This document shows, piece after piece, positions 44,801 through 54,949 of a DNA stretch of 64,000 nt. Under the pieces are notes generated by a model. It had not been told where the DNA came from, searched no databases, and was given only the letters and a program-made list of their open reading frames with translations. Source of the stretch: Schistocephalus solidus. Its lineage: Eukaryota; Platyhelminthes; Cestoda; Diphyllobothriidea; Diphyllobothriidae. The translations under genes and the position numbers were made by a program. The DNA lies in contig WEDG01000464.1 of assembly GCA_017591395.1 (NCBI GenBank), positions 237,443-301,442 on the forward strand, written 5' to 3'. Within the stretch, counting starts at the first letter, position 1. Each line of letters starts with the position of its first letter.

Positions 44801-47800
44801 TATACAACTCAGGTTGTTTGCTGACTAACTGACAAGTTAGCATGATATTGTGAATTCCTGTTGGATCGTTTCGTTATTATGCGATGCAAAGTGGTTTTCC
44901 TCTCAGATTATATTAGTTTTTTGACGTTTTTATCTTTTGTTGTCGTTATCGCCTTATTATTTGAATCTCTTTACTTCCGTCTAGCTCTTTACACTGTGCC
45001 ATCGGCAACTTGGTCAACTGAGCGCCCTTAAGCGACGCATTCAATCGAGTGGTGGCCAACAGAATGAAAAATTGGCCGCAAACGTTATCTCCTCCATCGC
45101 TCGCACGCTACAAGAGCTATCGACCACATTCCGGAAGGCTCAATCGCAATATCTTAACCGTACGTTCGTCTGTTTGTGTGCTTTCATTTTGTTCCCATTC
45201 CCGCTTACACATAAAAATTATATCTTGAACTGTTGCCCCGACCAGAAGGCACTGCCTGTGAAATTGTCCCATTTAGTCCTAACCGGTATTAATAAATAAA
45301 AATTTACGTTACCTCACTATTCATCCCATCACAAGTGGACAGGCGTTCGCCTGGTAATTCCCTCGTTACAAGCGACGAGAAACATAATAGTCAAGAGTGC
45401 GATCCACTGGTTTCCATCATAATTTTATTTATGGTTTAGCATACTAGCGCAGCATCCGCCCCACTTAATTCCGTCGACCACATTCCCGTGGCAAGGTTAT
45501 CTGTGCTACAGTGACTGCTAATGCTAAATGACCCGGCTACGCTTGCTACACACGCGCTGGCACCAACGATCCTTCTACCTTCCTTCCCGACTATGTCCAC
45601 CCAGCAGCATGGTGGGCGCAGGGACGGTGACATGCGATTGAAGTATTTTATAGTAATAGTAGACTTCCGTTGCATCTGCCGCACTCTCTGGTCCTCACCC
45701 ACCAGGGCCAAGTGTAAAGACCCGGTAAAGAGGACCGGAGGCGGGATCAGGCACAGTGACTGATAGCTAAATAGCTCGTCTAAGCCTGCCACTCGTGCTT
45801 GGTCCGCACAAAATAAACCAGGTTTTCACACAACAAGGAAGGGAGCGGCTCCTGCGGGCGCGTTTCTCACGCTGCATGCCACGAACGATGCTCGACAATG
45901 TTCCGCATTGACTGTGGCCACAGATCTGATTGATCCATGTCCGCGAGAATTTTGCTCAGCTCTTATCTGTCTTCCTCTTGAAGCTGATTGGACAGAATAT
46001 AACTAAGCTGGACTGGAGGCTATAAATGCATGCAGCTTTTCATGTCACTTTGGCTTGGAATACACTTGCGCTAGCTGATCGTGTTCTCTTGCTCTACCGC
46101 GTTGGGGCTGGGACAACCGTCGATTAAGCATACGCTTTGTGCGTCATTTGAGGACCAGGTCAGGTCAAAACAGATCCCAAATAAGTTCGGGTGCCATAGA
46201 GGCCACAGTAAGAAGAAGCCATGGCAGCCCGACTCTCCCTCCGGAGTGGAGGTTGGAGTTATCCCGCCAAGTGTCAACCTTCCAAATTTTGACTTTTTAT
46301 GCACTCTGATAGATTCAAGCTTGTTAGATTTATTATAGTGAGGAATATGCGCTGAGTGCTATCGACCTCACTGTTCCTTCCATCAGTCAGACACCATTCC
46401 ACTTTCCAAGCCGATTTTTCAAATCTTGCGGGAATTGGGCACAGTGACTGACAACTAATCAGCCCGTCGGCGCATGTTGCACACGACCTGCCCCCTCCAC
46501 CACCCACCAGATTTTCCCACACATGGGTGAATGGCTCGGATCCTCCCTGTGTGAGCGCCAGGATAATAAAATTCTCCGCCTTTGAGATAAAAGTTATAAA
46601 TCTACTGTCATTGTTCAGTGTCTACTATGATTCGCCTTACTTGTGCTTTACACAATTTCTGAATTCGTTCTGGTGAATTCTGGGCTCTCTCTCTCTCTCT
46701 CTCTCGTTCTCTCTCACTCCTCAAACTTTGGTTCAATGCTGTAAGATCAGCCTTAATTGAGAAGCATTCGAGGCTAGAAGTACATGGAAACTGTTAGCAA
46801 GTTCCTTCCTTTACACATTTAATGCACACACCTTACTCGAATTGCTGTATTTCAGAGTATGGGGGCCGTTGGAAGGGAAAAGTCGACATTTAAAAAGTTA
46901 TTTTTGAGCAATTTATTGTGAGCATATGAGTGCTCCATTCATTTTTAAAAATTTTATAAGTTTTTTTGTGGGGATTATATTGCTAAGCTGTTGTAATTCA
47001 AATATTTTCAATCACTCGAGGGCGATAGCAAAGACGGAATAGATAGAAAGTCAGAACGGATGAGTACCCTTAAATGTGGCCTTATGCATCTTAAATTGAC
47101 GTATGTAAGCTAAAAATAAAAAAAAAAACAGAAAACTATTGAGATGTAGATTAACCAAGGGAAGAATTTAGCATGACATAAACAGATCGGCGTTTTCCCG
47201 TTTTCTTCATGGAGGGAGCGGTGGCAATCTGGGAGTGATTTTAATTGTAGTGTGAGTTGCTCAGCATGGATTTAATTCCTTTTCCATGTTCATCCTGTCA
47301 AAAAGGCGAATTCGGATCAAGACAACTTGGGATGCGACTGAGCGTAACGGCTGGTCTGGTACAAGTCGCCGTCTACGCGTGCCAAACATGCACCAGTATT
47401 ATCTCATCTGGAACTCACGTCCAGGAGACGTGCCATAAAAGCGCATTAGGAAAGGGCCACCCGAAACAAGCCCGATGTACGATGAACAGTTAGGGTAGAC
47501 CTGGATCGGCTTCATTCCTCTGACGGAACCTAAAACCCTCGCCTGTTTTATGCTTAACCGAGAAGGGTGTACTAGTTGATTGTCTGGCTGTAATCGAAAC
47601 CACTCGCCTTTTGTGGTTTTCATTGGCTACCACTAGAACTTGGGCTCACCAAGGGGAACTTCGCTTGAAGCGGTTTGGACAGAATGTTAGGCAACCTCAA
47701 CAGGATGTTACAAATAGACACAGCTTTTCAGTCGGGGTGACTTGCGGTGTTTTAATACATTTTCTCCTGGTCGATCGTGTTCTCTTTCTTGCCGTGTTGG

Positions 47801-50097
47801 TTTTTAGGGCAACAGTCGAGTACGCTTACGGTGCATGTGTTTTCTGAGTAAGGCGTGGGGTCATAACAGTAGGACAATCGGGCTCAGTCAGTTTTCACTG
47901 AAAAATAGCTGACTTCTTTGAATAAGCTCCCTAAATATATGGGCTGTTTGGTGGCCTAAGTAAAACTTGCGTCTCATAAACCCGGGTGTTTGTGCTGCTG
48001 CAATTTTCAAGCACTCGTATTTACATGGTTATGCTCAATTTAACGTGTCATCTTTTGTTCCAGGTCTAAAAACAAGGGATGAACGAATTCGTGGGCTACC
48101 TTAATCTCACTCTTGACTCCGAGCTCACCGCCTACGATGCTGCTGGCTTGCAAGAATTCGATCTCCTCGAGGTTCGACCATCCATCTGATCACTCTTCTC
48201 AACAGTTTCCTTTGAAAGTGCTCCTACTTTACTCTGGCTTCATATGATTACGCGATTTGATGACCATCATAAGCTATGTAGTTTTCTGTAGATTGGCCTG
48301 TGTGCTGTTCGTCCATGTGCCAATTGTATCTAACGAGCTTCCGGCTTGACCCTCTGTGCAGGCAATGACCATCGGCGTCTAGAAACGATCGGAAGAGTCA
48401 TACCGTGGGCCGATTGTGCATACTGCCTTCCTCATCGCACGAATATATTTTAGCATCGGAGAAGTAGTAGTCTCGATCGCTGGGAAAAAGGGTTTACGTG
48501 TAGAATGCATCCCTTTTGTTCTTGGCTGGTCAGAGACAAGCGTTGAGATACAGGCCCATAGGTAGTACAATATTTGTGGCGATGTCGCCTGCCTCCCCTG
48601 AGAGAGAGTAGTCTTTTAATGAGTTTCCTTATGGATTGCGATAGAGCTTGAGTTACTAAACTGAATTTGGTTACTCATTCACCTCTTTCCGTGCCCTTTT
48701 TATGTTAAAGATTGCCTGTGATGCCGTCATATAGTATAAGCTAAATGTAATGCGAAATGTGTAACTTGGTTTGCTGAACTGAAGCTGTCCAGCTAGGCCA
48801 GATGTTCAAGGTTTAGGCAGCTTAAAAAATATCCCCAAGCCTCGTCTGTTAGGCCCCACTAACCTATCTTTACTCAGTGCCCTGGGGATTTTGGTATGAG
48901 TTTATCTTAAAGAACCGCGCGGATGATTCAAGATTTGCCTCCAGTCCTTGACCCACTGAAGTCCAACATCGGGGCGGCGGGGACAAGAGAATCTTTCCAT
49001 ATGACGACCCACGGTTGCCGTGCCTCAGTGTCGCCATCGAGTGTTAAGGTATTTTATAGAGTATTTGGTGCGCCAGACGTCAGCCTGCCCCGCCCTGACG
49101 CTTTTGGTCCGAGTCTCTTTATTTTAAAGAAGTAATCGACCGTGCACAAACGTGTCGGGAGCCGGTCGGCCTTTGTCCTGTTTCCCTACGAAGTTTCATC
49201 TACCCTCGCCCCCTTTACTCCAGCTGTTCTTTCCCCTTTATCCACTGGTAATATCAACCGTCACCCTTCACTTTTAGCCGGCCTCCGGGGATCAGACGCA
49301 GCAGCTACTGCTGGAAAATACGGTGGCGGTCACACAAAGAGAACAAGAGATTACACAGATCGTTCGATCCATCCACGAACTGAACGAAATTTTCCGTGAT
49401 GTGGCTCAACTCGTCGTTGATCAGGTAGGTTGGTCATTTTGCTATCTGTTGTTTTCCTATGCGACAAATAATCGAGTTTTTCTTTAGTTTCATTCACTAG
49501 GCGGTCTTTGGTTAGAATTTTTCTAGCATGTATCCGCTTGACCGACACAGAGTGTTTATACAAATTCCACATACTGGAGCTCTGACTCCTGGACGCGTTT
49601 CGCACCTCCCTTGCGTGTTTTTTATTTGCCTTGAAAAAGTTTACTTTGAATCGTCGATTTTTGCTCTGCTCGAGAAATTCTCCCATGTGATCAAAGCCTT
49701 CGTCTTCGTTAGCTCGTGATTGGAGAAATACTGAGGAGATAAAAAAGATGTTTATATCGTCTGATTTCCTCTGGTAGACACGGAATCACCAATGTCATCC
49801 CTTCCAAGCTCTCTTTTCATATATCAGCCCTAGTCTGCATTGATAAGAACTAAAAATCAATTGTCTGGACCTAAGACCGTTGGCGAGTTTATGCCGCACT
49901 GTGTTTGACATACGAGATGCCAGTTGAGCCCCTAACTTTGGCGGAACTTTACTTCTAAGAGGAGGCACGCGAGAGGCAGTTTCAAATGCCTTGATCAGCT
50001 ACCGTAACTCCTGATCTCGTCACTAGTCATCTTGACGCAGTCTGACCACTTGTACACGATGGTAGGGTGTGGGAGAAGATGAGGCCGATTCTCGTCG

Positions 50098-50192
<95 letters not shown>

Positions 50193-53057
50193 AACTACTA
50201 CTGCTGCTGCTACTACTACTACCACTAATTCTACTACTACTGCTGCTACTACTACTAATACTACTACTGCTACCAATGCTACTACCACTACTAATACTGC
50301 TACTACCACTACTTCTACTACTACTACTTCTACTACTACTACTGATACTACTACTAATACCACTACAACTACTACTAATGCTACTACTTCTACTTCTGCT
50401 GCTACTATTACTACTACTACTACTACCAATGCTAATACTACTACTGCTCCTACTACTAATACTACTGCTTCTACTACTGCTGACAGTTTGACCTTCGATT
50501 TCGATAAGGCCCACCGTCTGCTCCACACCAGGTGGTGCAGGGACGGTGACTTGCGCGTGAATTAGTTTAAAGGGATAGTAGCCTTGCGCTGCAGCTACCG
50601 CACTCTCTCCTCCCCCACCTGAGCCCGGTATCAAGACAGAGTCAAGAAGACCGGAGATGGGAGAGGGCGCAGGTGGCTGGCGCGGCCGGAGCCGCCCCTA
50701 GGTGTACCAACACACCTAGGCTACATTAAGAAGGAGCCATTGCAACCTGACTCTCAGTCCGCCAGTCAGCCACTCCACACAAAACACATTGGGCTGACCA
50801 CGCGGTCCGAGTTATCCCGTCAGTTGGCAACCTTCCAAGCCACGGCTTTTTGCGCACCCACAATACATGCGGCTTTGCGCCCACTTCCCGGGAACTTAAG
50901 TTTAGGATTAACCTGAGTGCTGCGGCTAAGTTTTAAGTTAGGTTTACGATTAAAGTTAAGGTCAGAGTTCGTGTTACGGTCAGGAGTATGTTAAGGGTTG
51001 AGGTTTCGGTTGGTGTTAAGTGTAGGATTTAAGTTTCAGGTAAGGCGAGGGTTAAGATAAAGGTTAACGTTAAGTTTTATTTTAGGGTTATGACGCGGGA
51101 GTATTTACCCGCCCTGACATTTAGCACAAGGCCATATATTTCAGGTGGACAGAGCGGTTACCCGTTCCATTACCTGTTCAGGCAACCATACAAGGTATCG
51201 CTACCATTGCTTAAAATCTCTCGGATATGTGAACACAATTCTAACTTTACAACTGACCTGTCAGCATGGAATTTCGAGAGTCAGATTGGAGCAGCATCCA
51301 GGAAGTTCATTTTTTCACCAAGGGGTTTGCAGGTGAAAAAATTCCAAAATTTTACTTCCGTCGCTCCCACGCTAACGAGCAGTCGATTAACCTTGTTAAC
51401 ATGCACTCCCACGATGTTTGATTCATGTGCGGTTGGGTCACCACTGCTACTACTACTGATACTACTACTACTATTTCCACAAATACTAATACTACTACTA
51501 CGACAATTCTACTACCCCACAGACTGGGGGTAGCGCCAATGACTTGCGCGTGATTTAGTTTACAATGAAACAGACTTACGCGGCATCTACCGTGCCCTCT
51601 CCTCTCTTAACTTAACTTTGCTCCAATGGAAAGGCAATGTCAAAACGAACGGAGGAAGGCGCGAGTCCGGTGACTGACAAAGATAAGTAGTCTATCTACG
51701 CGTGTCACACGTGGCCTGGTCCCCTCAGCATATAACAAGCTATTGTAAAGGCGCCTCGGATCTCACATGCGTGAGAGTACCTTAAGGGCCACCTTAAGAA
51801 GGAGACATTTCAGCCCGACTCTCAGTCCCAAAAAAGCTGAGTGGCCCCGTCTGTTAGCTACCTTCCAAGCCGCCACTTTTTAGTGCGCCGTTGTATATGG
51901 AAGCACGTGAGATTCATTATAGTGACGAATGCGCTGATTTGCCGTGAGGTTGGATTCCCAAGTGTCGGTCTCACCCCCTCTTCCCACTTGCATACACCAG
52001 CCAACCGTCCAAGCTTTTCAACCAACTGGTGATACACATCTTGAGTGATCATGTCGCTCTATAAATGTTGTTTCGAACAGGTTCCTATTGACAGGATAAG
52101 TCGGTTCCCCGGACCGACAGCCAGATTGCACTGTTTCTGCAATATGGCCTTCTGCTAACTTACACGGATGGGATTTCTGAATGAGTAAAGCCAGGTTTTA
52201 GTGAATTGAGACATCAGAACATTTGTGGGTCAGGTCAGTCGCTGGGTGAAAACCCATCATTAGTCATCTTGACCCAATCATTCCCCTCACATATGACCGG
52301 GGATAGGAAGGTCAAAGTTTTATAACTCCACGACGATCCATACAGGACGCCGGCTGAGCCCCGCCCCGTTTCTGTTCACTGGCGCAAGTCGCATGTGTTG
52401 TCGGTTGCCGTGACCTGTAGCATCGGTTCACAGAACTAAAAGATGGATGTTCTGTTGGTAATTCTCCAAGCATGCGAATTTACTGTACGCATAGATTGAA
52501 ATAAGGAATTCATACAAGAACGTCTGTTAGACCTGACGAGGTTTCTAATCAATGACAAATAGACATCCAGGAATCGTAGGCTATACGCTCTCAGATTTCG
52601 TTGCGCCTCTGGAAGGACTTTATTTCCTTGCCCAGTGGAAGCAGTTTCGCCTCATAATTTCCTGATAAATTTCAAATTATGTACCAGCCTTTAGGTCCAA
52701 CTCTGGTCATAGTTTATTAATTAGTAAATAACATCGATCGGAGTTCTTGTCACTATCAACATCTAAAATTTCATATTCCGCACTTAATGGGGTTAGTTTA
52801 GCTGGCCAACCCTTGCTTTTCTGCATGTTTGATTTTCTTTCACTTGTGTTGCCTCCTCCGGCGTGCAGGGCACTATTGTGGACCGCATCGACTACAACGT
52901 AGAACAAACGCAGGTTCGCGTACAAGAGGCTTTAAAACAATTAACCAAGGCTCAGAGTCACCAGCGGAAAAATCGCAAGCTCCTCGTCATCTTTATTCTT
53001 GCTTGCCTTGTCATGGTGTTGGGCTCAATCCTGTTGGTGACCAAATTCTTTAAGTAG
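41789..53057 (+). CDS. STX16: Syntaxin-16 (Qa-SNARE), seven exons
   Basis: Tail-anchored Qa-SNARE of the trans-Golgi/endosome system; with its partner SNAREs and the SM protein VPS45 it drives fusion of endosome-derived vesicles (family knowledge). Exons: 41789-41854, 41915-42053, 42088-42194, 44985-45159, 48064-48171, 49278-49424, 52869-53057. The frame-consistent product is about 309 residues, close to the usual 300-325. It shows the VPS45-binding N-peptide ([16 protein letters not shown]), Habc helices (about 60-165), a linker, the SNARE motif (about 215-280) with zero-layer Gln at ~247 (VVDQ at the end of exon 6), and a transmembrane helix ([20 protein letters not shown]) with a short luminal tail. 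All introns are GT-AG except intron 2 (GC-AG, 34 nt). Exon 5 carries a one-base frame problem (see findings). Identity rests on collinear similarity across the whole protein. Confidence 0.93.
41915..42053 (+). CDS. STX16: STX16 exon 2
   Basis: Begins after CCCTGTAG in phase 0 with [18 protein letters not shown] and ends [11 protein letters not shown] plus one base. It corresponds to the segment before and into the first Habc helix. The donor is GCAAGC, a GC-type donor. Confidence 0.9.
42088..42194 (+). CDS. STX16: STX16 exon 3 (Habc helix)
   Basis: Completes the split ATG codon (A plus TG) to give [15 protein letters not shown], then [20 protein letters not shown]. The acidic patch before the TRELTQ helix is a family feature. 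Donor GTTCTG starts the 2.8-kb intron 3. Confidence 0.92.
42195..44984 (+). other. STX16 intron 3
   Basis: 2,790 bases, GT-AG. No LINE coding fragment, R1 core or other gene was recognised. Confidence 0.7.
44985..45159 (+). CDS. STX16: STX16 exon 4 (Habc helices)
   Basis: Phase-0 acceptor after CCGTCTAG. Reads [20 protein letters not shown], then [20 protein letters not shown] and QSQYLN plus one base. It matches the family's LQELSTxFRxAQSxYL block. Donor CGTACGT. Confidence 0.93.
45590..46560 (+). repeat. Dispersed repeat R1, copy b (diverged)
   Basis: 45597-45830 has the R1 core GGGACGGTGACATGCG, the CCGCACTCTCT block and a 7-bp hairpin (45595-45617 region). 46195-46560 has the second R1 block (AAGAAGAAGCCATGGCAGCC, then GTTATCCCGCCAAGTGTCAA, then ATTATAGTGAGGAAT), which also occurs in copies c and d. 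The spacing is larger than in those copies, so part may be unrelated sequence. Confidence 0.55.
46685..46705 (+). repeat. CT dinucleotide run
   Basis: About ten CT units followed by an interrupted CT-rich tail (to about 46720), inside STX16 intron 4. Confidence 0.8.
48064..48171 (+). CDS. STX16: STX16 exon 5 (linker), frame anomaly
   Basis: Starts after TTGTTCCAG and continues the phase with [13 protein letters not shown], as in relatives. It then hits TAA at 48102. One base later the frame reads [20 protein letters not shown] then LLE and exits in the correct phase at donor GTTCGA. Either one extra base lies at about 48101-48102, or a 64-nt intron (48091-48154, GT-AG) removes the middle and leaves a 17-nt micro-exon. 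Linker length favours the extra base. Confidence 0.75.
48172..49277 (+). other. STX16 intron 5
   Basis: 1,106 bases, GT-AG, with a pyrimidine-rich 3' end. No repeat or gene recognised. Confidence 0.7.
49278..49424 (+). CDS. STX16: STX16 exon 6 (first half of SNARE motif)
   Basis: 49 codons after the pyrimidine-rich acceptor CACTTTTAG. Reads [18 protein letters not shown], then [20 protein letters not shown] and [10 protein letters not shown]. The last codon is the predicted zero-layer glutamine. Strong donor GTAGGT. Confidence 0.94.
50098..50480 (+). repeat. TAC/CTA trinucleotide array
   Basis: Perfect for about 95 bases (50098-50192), then interrupted by GCT, AAT, TTC and CAC variants to about 50480. 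It ends next to R1 copy c. All three plus frames and the minus frames stay open because of the repeat, so the long poly-Leu/Val/Ser ORFs here are not genes. Confidence 0.95.
50485..50870 (+). repeat. Dispersed repeat R1, copy c
   Basis: Starts at TTTGACC after the TAC array, as R1a does after its flanking duplication. Contains a 9-bp-arm hairpin (50518-50540, one mismatch), the core GACTTGCGCGTGA (50548-50560) and the CCGCACTCTCTCC block with a complementary GGAGATGGGAGAGG. The second block follows (AAGAAGGAGCCATTGCAACC, GTTATCCCGTCAGTTGGCAA). Confidence 0.7.
50894..51088 (+). repeat. Degenerate telomere-like tract
   Basis: A run of about 195 bases rich in GGTTA/TTAGG/TTAAGG hexamer variants (for example TTAAGGGTTGAGG and GGGTTAAGATAAAGGTTAACG), G/T-biased on the plus strand. 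No exact TTAGGG array remains. It lies between R1 copies c and d. Confidence 0.6.
51441..52030 (+). repeat. Short TAC array followed by R1 copy d
   Basis: Interrupted TAC/ACT units at 51441-51512, a 6-bp-arm hairpin TACCCC...GGGGTA (51513-51532), then the core GACTTGCGCGTGA (51541-51553). The second R1 block (AAGAAGGAGACATTTCAGCC at about 51795) and the ATTATAGTGACGAAT block follow. It repeats the array-hairpin-core order of copy c. Confidence 0.65.
52869..53057 (+). CDS. STX16: STX16 exon 7 (second half of SNARE motif, membrane anchor, stop)
   Basis: 62 codons plus TAG after GCGTGCAG. Reads [37 protein letters not shown], then a 20-odd-residue hydrophobic helix and TKFFK. The basic HQRKNRK flank before the helix is typical of tail-anchored syntaxins. 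Confidence 0.95.
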   Translation, partial: GTIVDRIDYNVEQTQVRVQEALKQLTKAQSHQRKNRKLLVIFILACLVMVLGSILLVTKFFK

Positions 53058-54165
53058 CCTACCATTCTCCTCGTTCTACACACTCCATTCGAATTATCCT
53101 GTGATAGCCTAAAAAAACCTGCAACCCCTCCTCCCTCCCCACCTCACCCCCCCTCAACCTTGTTGCCTCTCCGATTGGTCATCTTCTTAACCGCATACTT
53201 CTTTACCGTTGTTTTGTTGTTAGTTCCGTGTCCATTGAACCACATTTTTTTTGTAACTTGTCTACTCTGTCTCTGTTCGACCTTTGTCTTTCACTGCTTT
53301 TGACCTGGCAACTATATATTTGCTCACCCTTCCTTCACCACTTACCTGTGATCGCGAGAGCCGCAAATGGTTGCATTTTAAAGTACTCATCTGTATAAAG
53401 TTATCCTTCAATTCTTGCCAAGGTCATCCTGTCTTGACTGTTTTTTTAGCAAAGAAATGTCTGCTTCGAAGGGTCGAACAACCACTCCTTTTTTGACCGG
53501 GCTGGCGCTGCCCTCAAAACAGTGAGCAAGTTCCTGATCTGATATTTGTGACGGGTAGAGCACGAGATATTAAATGTGTGATACCGAAGGTGGAGACACT
53601 TGCATGGTGGAACAGGTAACGCCTGTTTAATTGGTTAATATCCAACGAAGTTGGACGAACTTTGACTGTGGGCTTGATAAGTCCTGACAGGACTTTTAAG
53701 TAAACGCTTGTGTTGATTGTTACCAAGTCATACGGGAACATGCGTAGTTATCACGTCTTAAATCCCATCTGTAGTTTGCGCTATACGCAGAAAATGTTTC
53801 CACCAAACTCCGAATGCAGATGCTAGCTAAGAACCTAAATGTGTTTCGTCAATTCTTTCGACCGTATGACTCAGCTGCGAGCGGAGCGATTTATCAGCGT
53901 GTCCCCATCATATGTAGAGGGCGTGGAATCTCGTTAACCTAGGCATTTTCTTGAGGATTAAAAGTTACTCTGAACGTGGTTAAACACACTGTACAGTGGT
54001 CACTGTTGGCTGAAATTCTCATTTCGGGTAATTTTAGTCTGCAAGATACTATCGGGCACATTTGCATCCCCTCCGGAACTTTTCAGTGCTTTTATAAATG
54101 CAGATTTAGAATCAAGATAAGACAGAATTTTTTAGCTGGTTTTGGCATCTTTTTCACCAAATAAA
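53058..54165 (+). other. STX16 3' flank / probable 3' UTR
   Basis: No gene recognised. An AATAAA at 54160-54165, followed by a T-rich stretch, is a possible poly(A) signal. That would give a long (~1.1 kb) 3' UTR. A nearer site with a variant signal cannot be excluded. Confidence 0.35.
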
Positions 54166-54773
54166 ACAAATTTTATTCAGGCAGATTTCGATAAAGGGCG
54201 TAACGATACAGTCGCAGGAGACGCGAGGAAGGAACATCTTGTGCTTGACGACTCTAAGCGTCCCCGCTTCCGGACTAAATACCAGCAAAAGTATTGAAAG
54301 GGTCTTGCTTATGAACTCTCCAGGCTGCTTTCGCATCTTTTGTCAGTCCTCTTTTGATCAAGATGTCCTTACCGCGGTTGCTTGGGTTATTAAAGAGACC
54401 CCCGCCGCTAAGACCTTCTGGCCGGGTTCCGGATAGGAAGAACAGAGGTGGGATGGCGGGTTCGAAGGATAGTTTACTCTAGGCAGAACTACCGGAGGAG
54501 GTTGGAAGAAGTCGGTAACCGAAATGGGGCACGTCCGGAGCCGCGATTGCGGCTTCCCAGTTGTAAGACAATGGAGAGTCGTCACAGTGCCTTAATTCAG
54601 GTCATATGGGGATCAGGCTTAAATGTGGTTGGCCGGTTTGGACAAGCACCGAATTGCCCCTGATGTGCACGTGCAGGTAGTCGTGGCGGTTTCAGCGTTG
54701 CAACATGCACTCGGAATTGGGCCCTCTGATTGGAAAGTGGCGAACCAAGTGCAGAAGATGCAATCACTGTAAG
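54166..54773. other. Unassigned intergenic stretch
   Basis: About 600 bases with only short overlapping ORFs and no recognised domain or repeat. Confidence 0.4.
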
Positions 54774-54896
54774 AAGTTTGTTGGCCTTAAATTTCTGCTT
54801 CTCACTCGAACCCATTTTCAGAGACAGTCACAGGTGACATGACTGTCTCCTATGATGGGTTCGAGGGAGAATCCGAAACCCCAAGCCAACAAACTT
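54774..54896. repeat. Large imperfect inverted repeat
   Basis: Arms of 57 bases at 54774-54830 and 54840-54896, with a 9-base loop. Paired landmarks are AAGTTTGTTGG with CCAACAAACTT at the outer ends, ACTCGAACCCAT with ATGGGTTCGAGG in the middle, and GAGACAGTCA with TGACTGTCTC at the loop. A few mismatches occur. No ORF spans it. Confidence 0.8.
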
Positions 54897-54949
54897 TTTT
54901 TCGCATCTCCTCCTACTGAACAGCTTTCTTGAACTTGCCGGTTCGCTTG

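Larger units (their letters stand above)
45160..48063 (+). other. STX16 intron 4
   Basis: 2,904 bases, GT-AG. Holds an R1-type repeat region (45590-46560) and a CT run at 46685-46705. The remainder shows nothing recognisable. Confidence 0.7.
49425..52868 (+). other. STX16 intron 6
   Basis: 3,444 bases, GT-AG, splitting the SNARE motif just after the zero layer. Contains both TAC arrays, R1 copies c and d, and the telomere-like tract. The flanks 49425-50097 and 52031-52868 show nothing recognisable. Confidence 0.75.

Noticed and set aside
50060..50110. Possible hammerhead ribozyme core (GATGAGGCCGATTCTCGTCGA) before the TAC array
   Set aside because: The GAAA strand and a matching cleavage triplet with closing stems are not present, so the catalytic core is incomplete.
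49995..50634. Three long ORFs in different frames (poly-Val, poly-Ser and poly-Leu, up to 203 residues)
   Set aside because: They are the TAC/CTA array read in each frame; no stop can occur in such a repeat. No homology or start context.
54448..54663. 71-residue ORF (GNRNGARPEPRLRLPSCKTM type)
   Set aside because: No recognisable domain, no splice context linking it to other exons, and an overlapping antisense ORF of equal quality.
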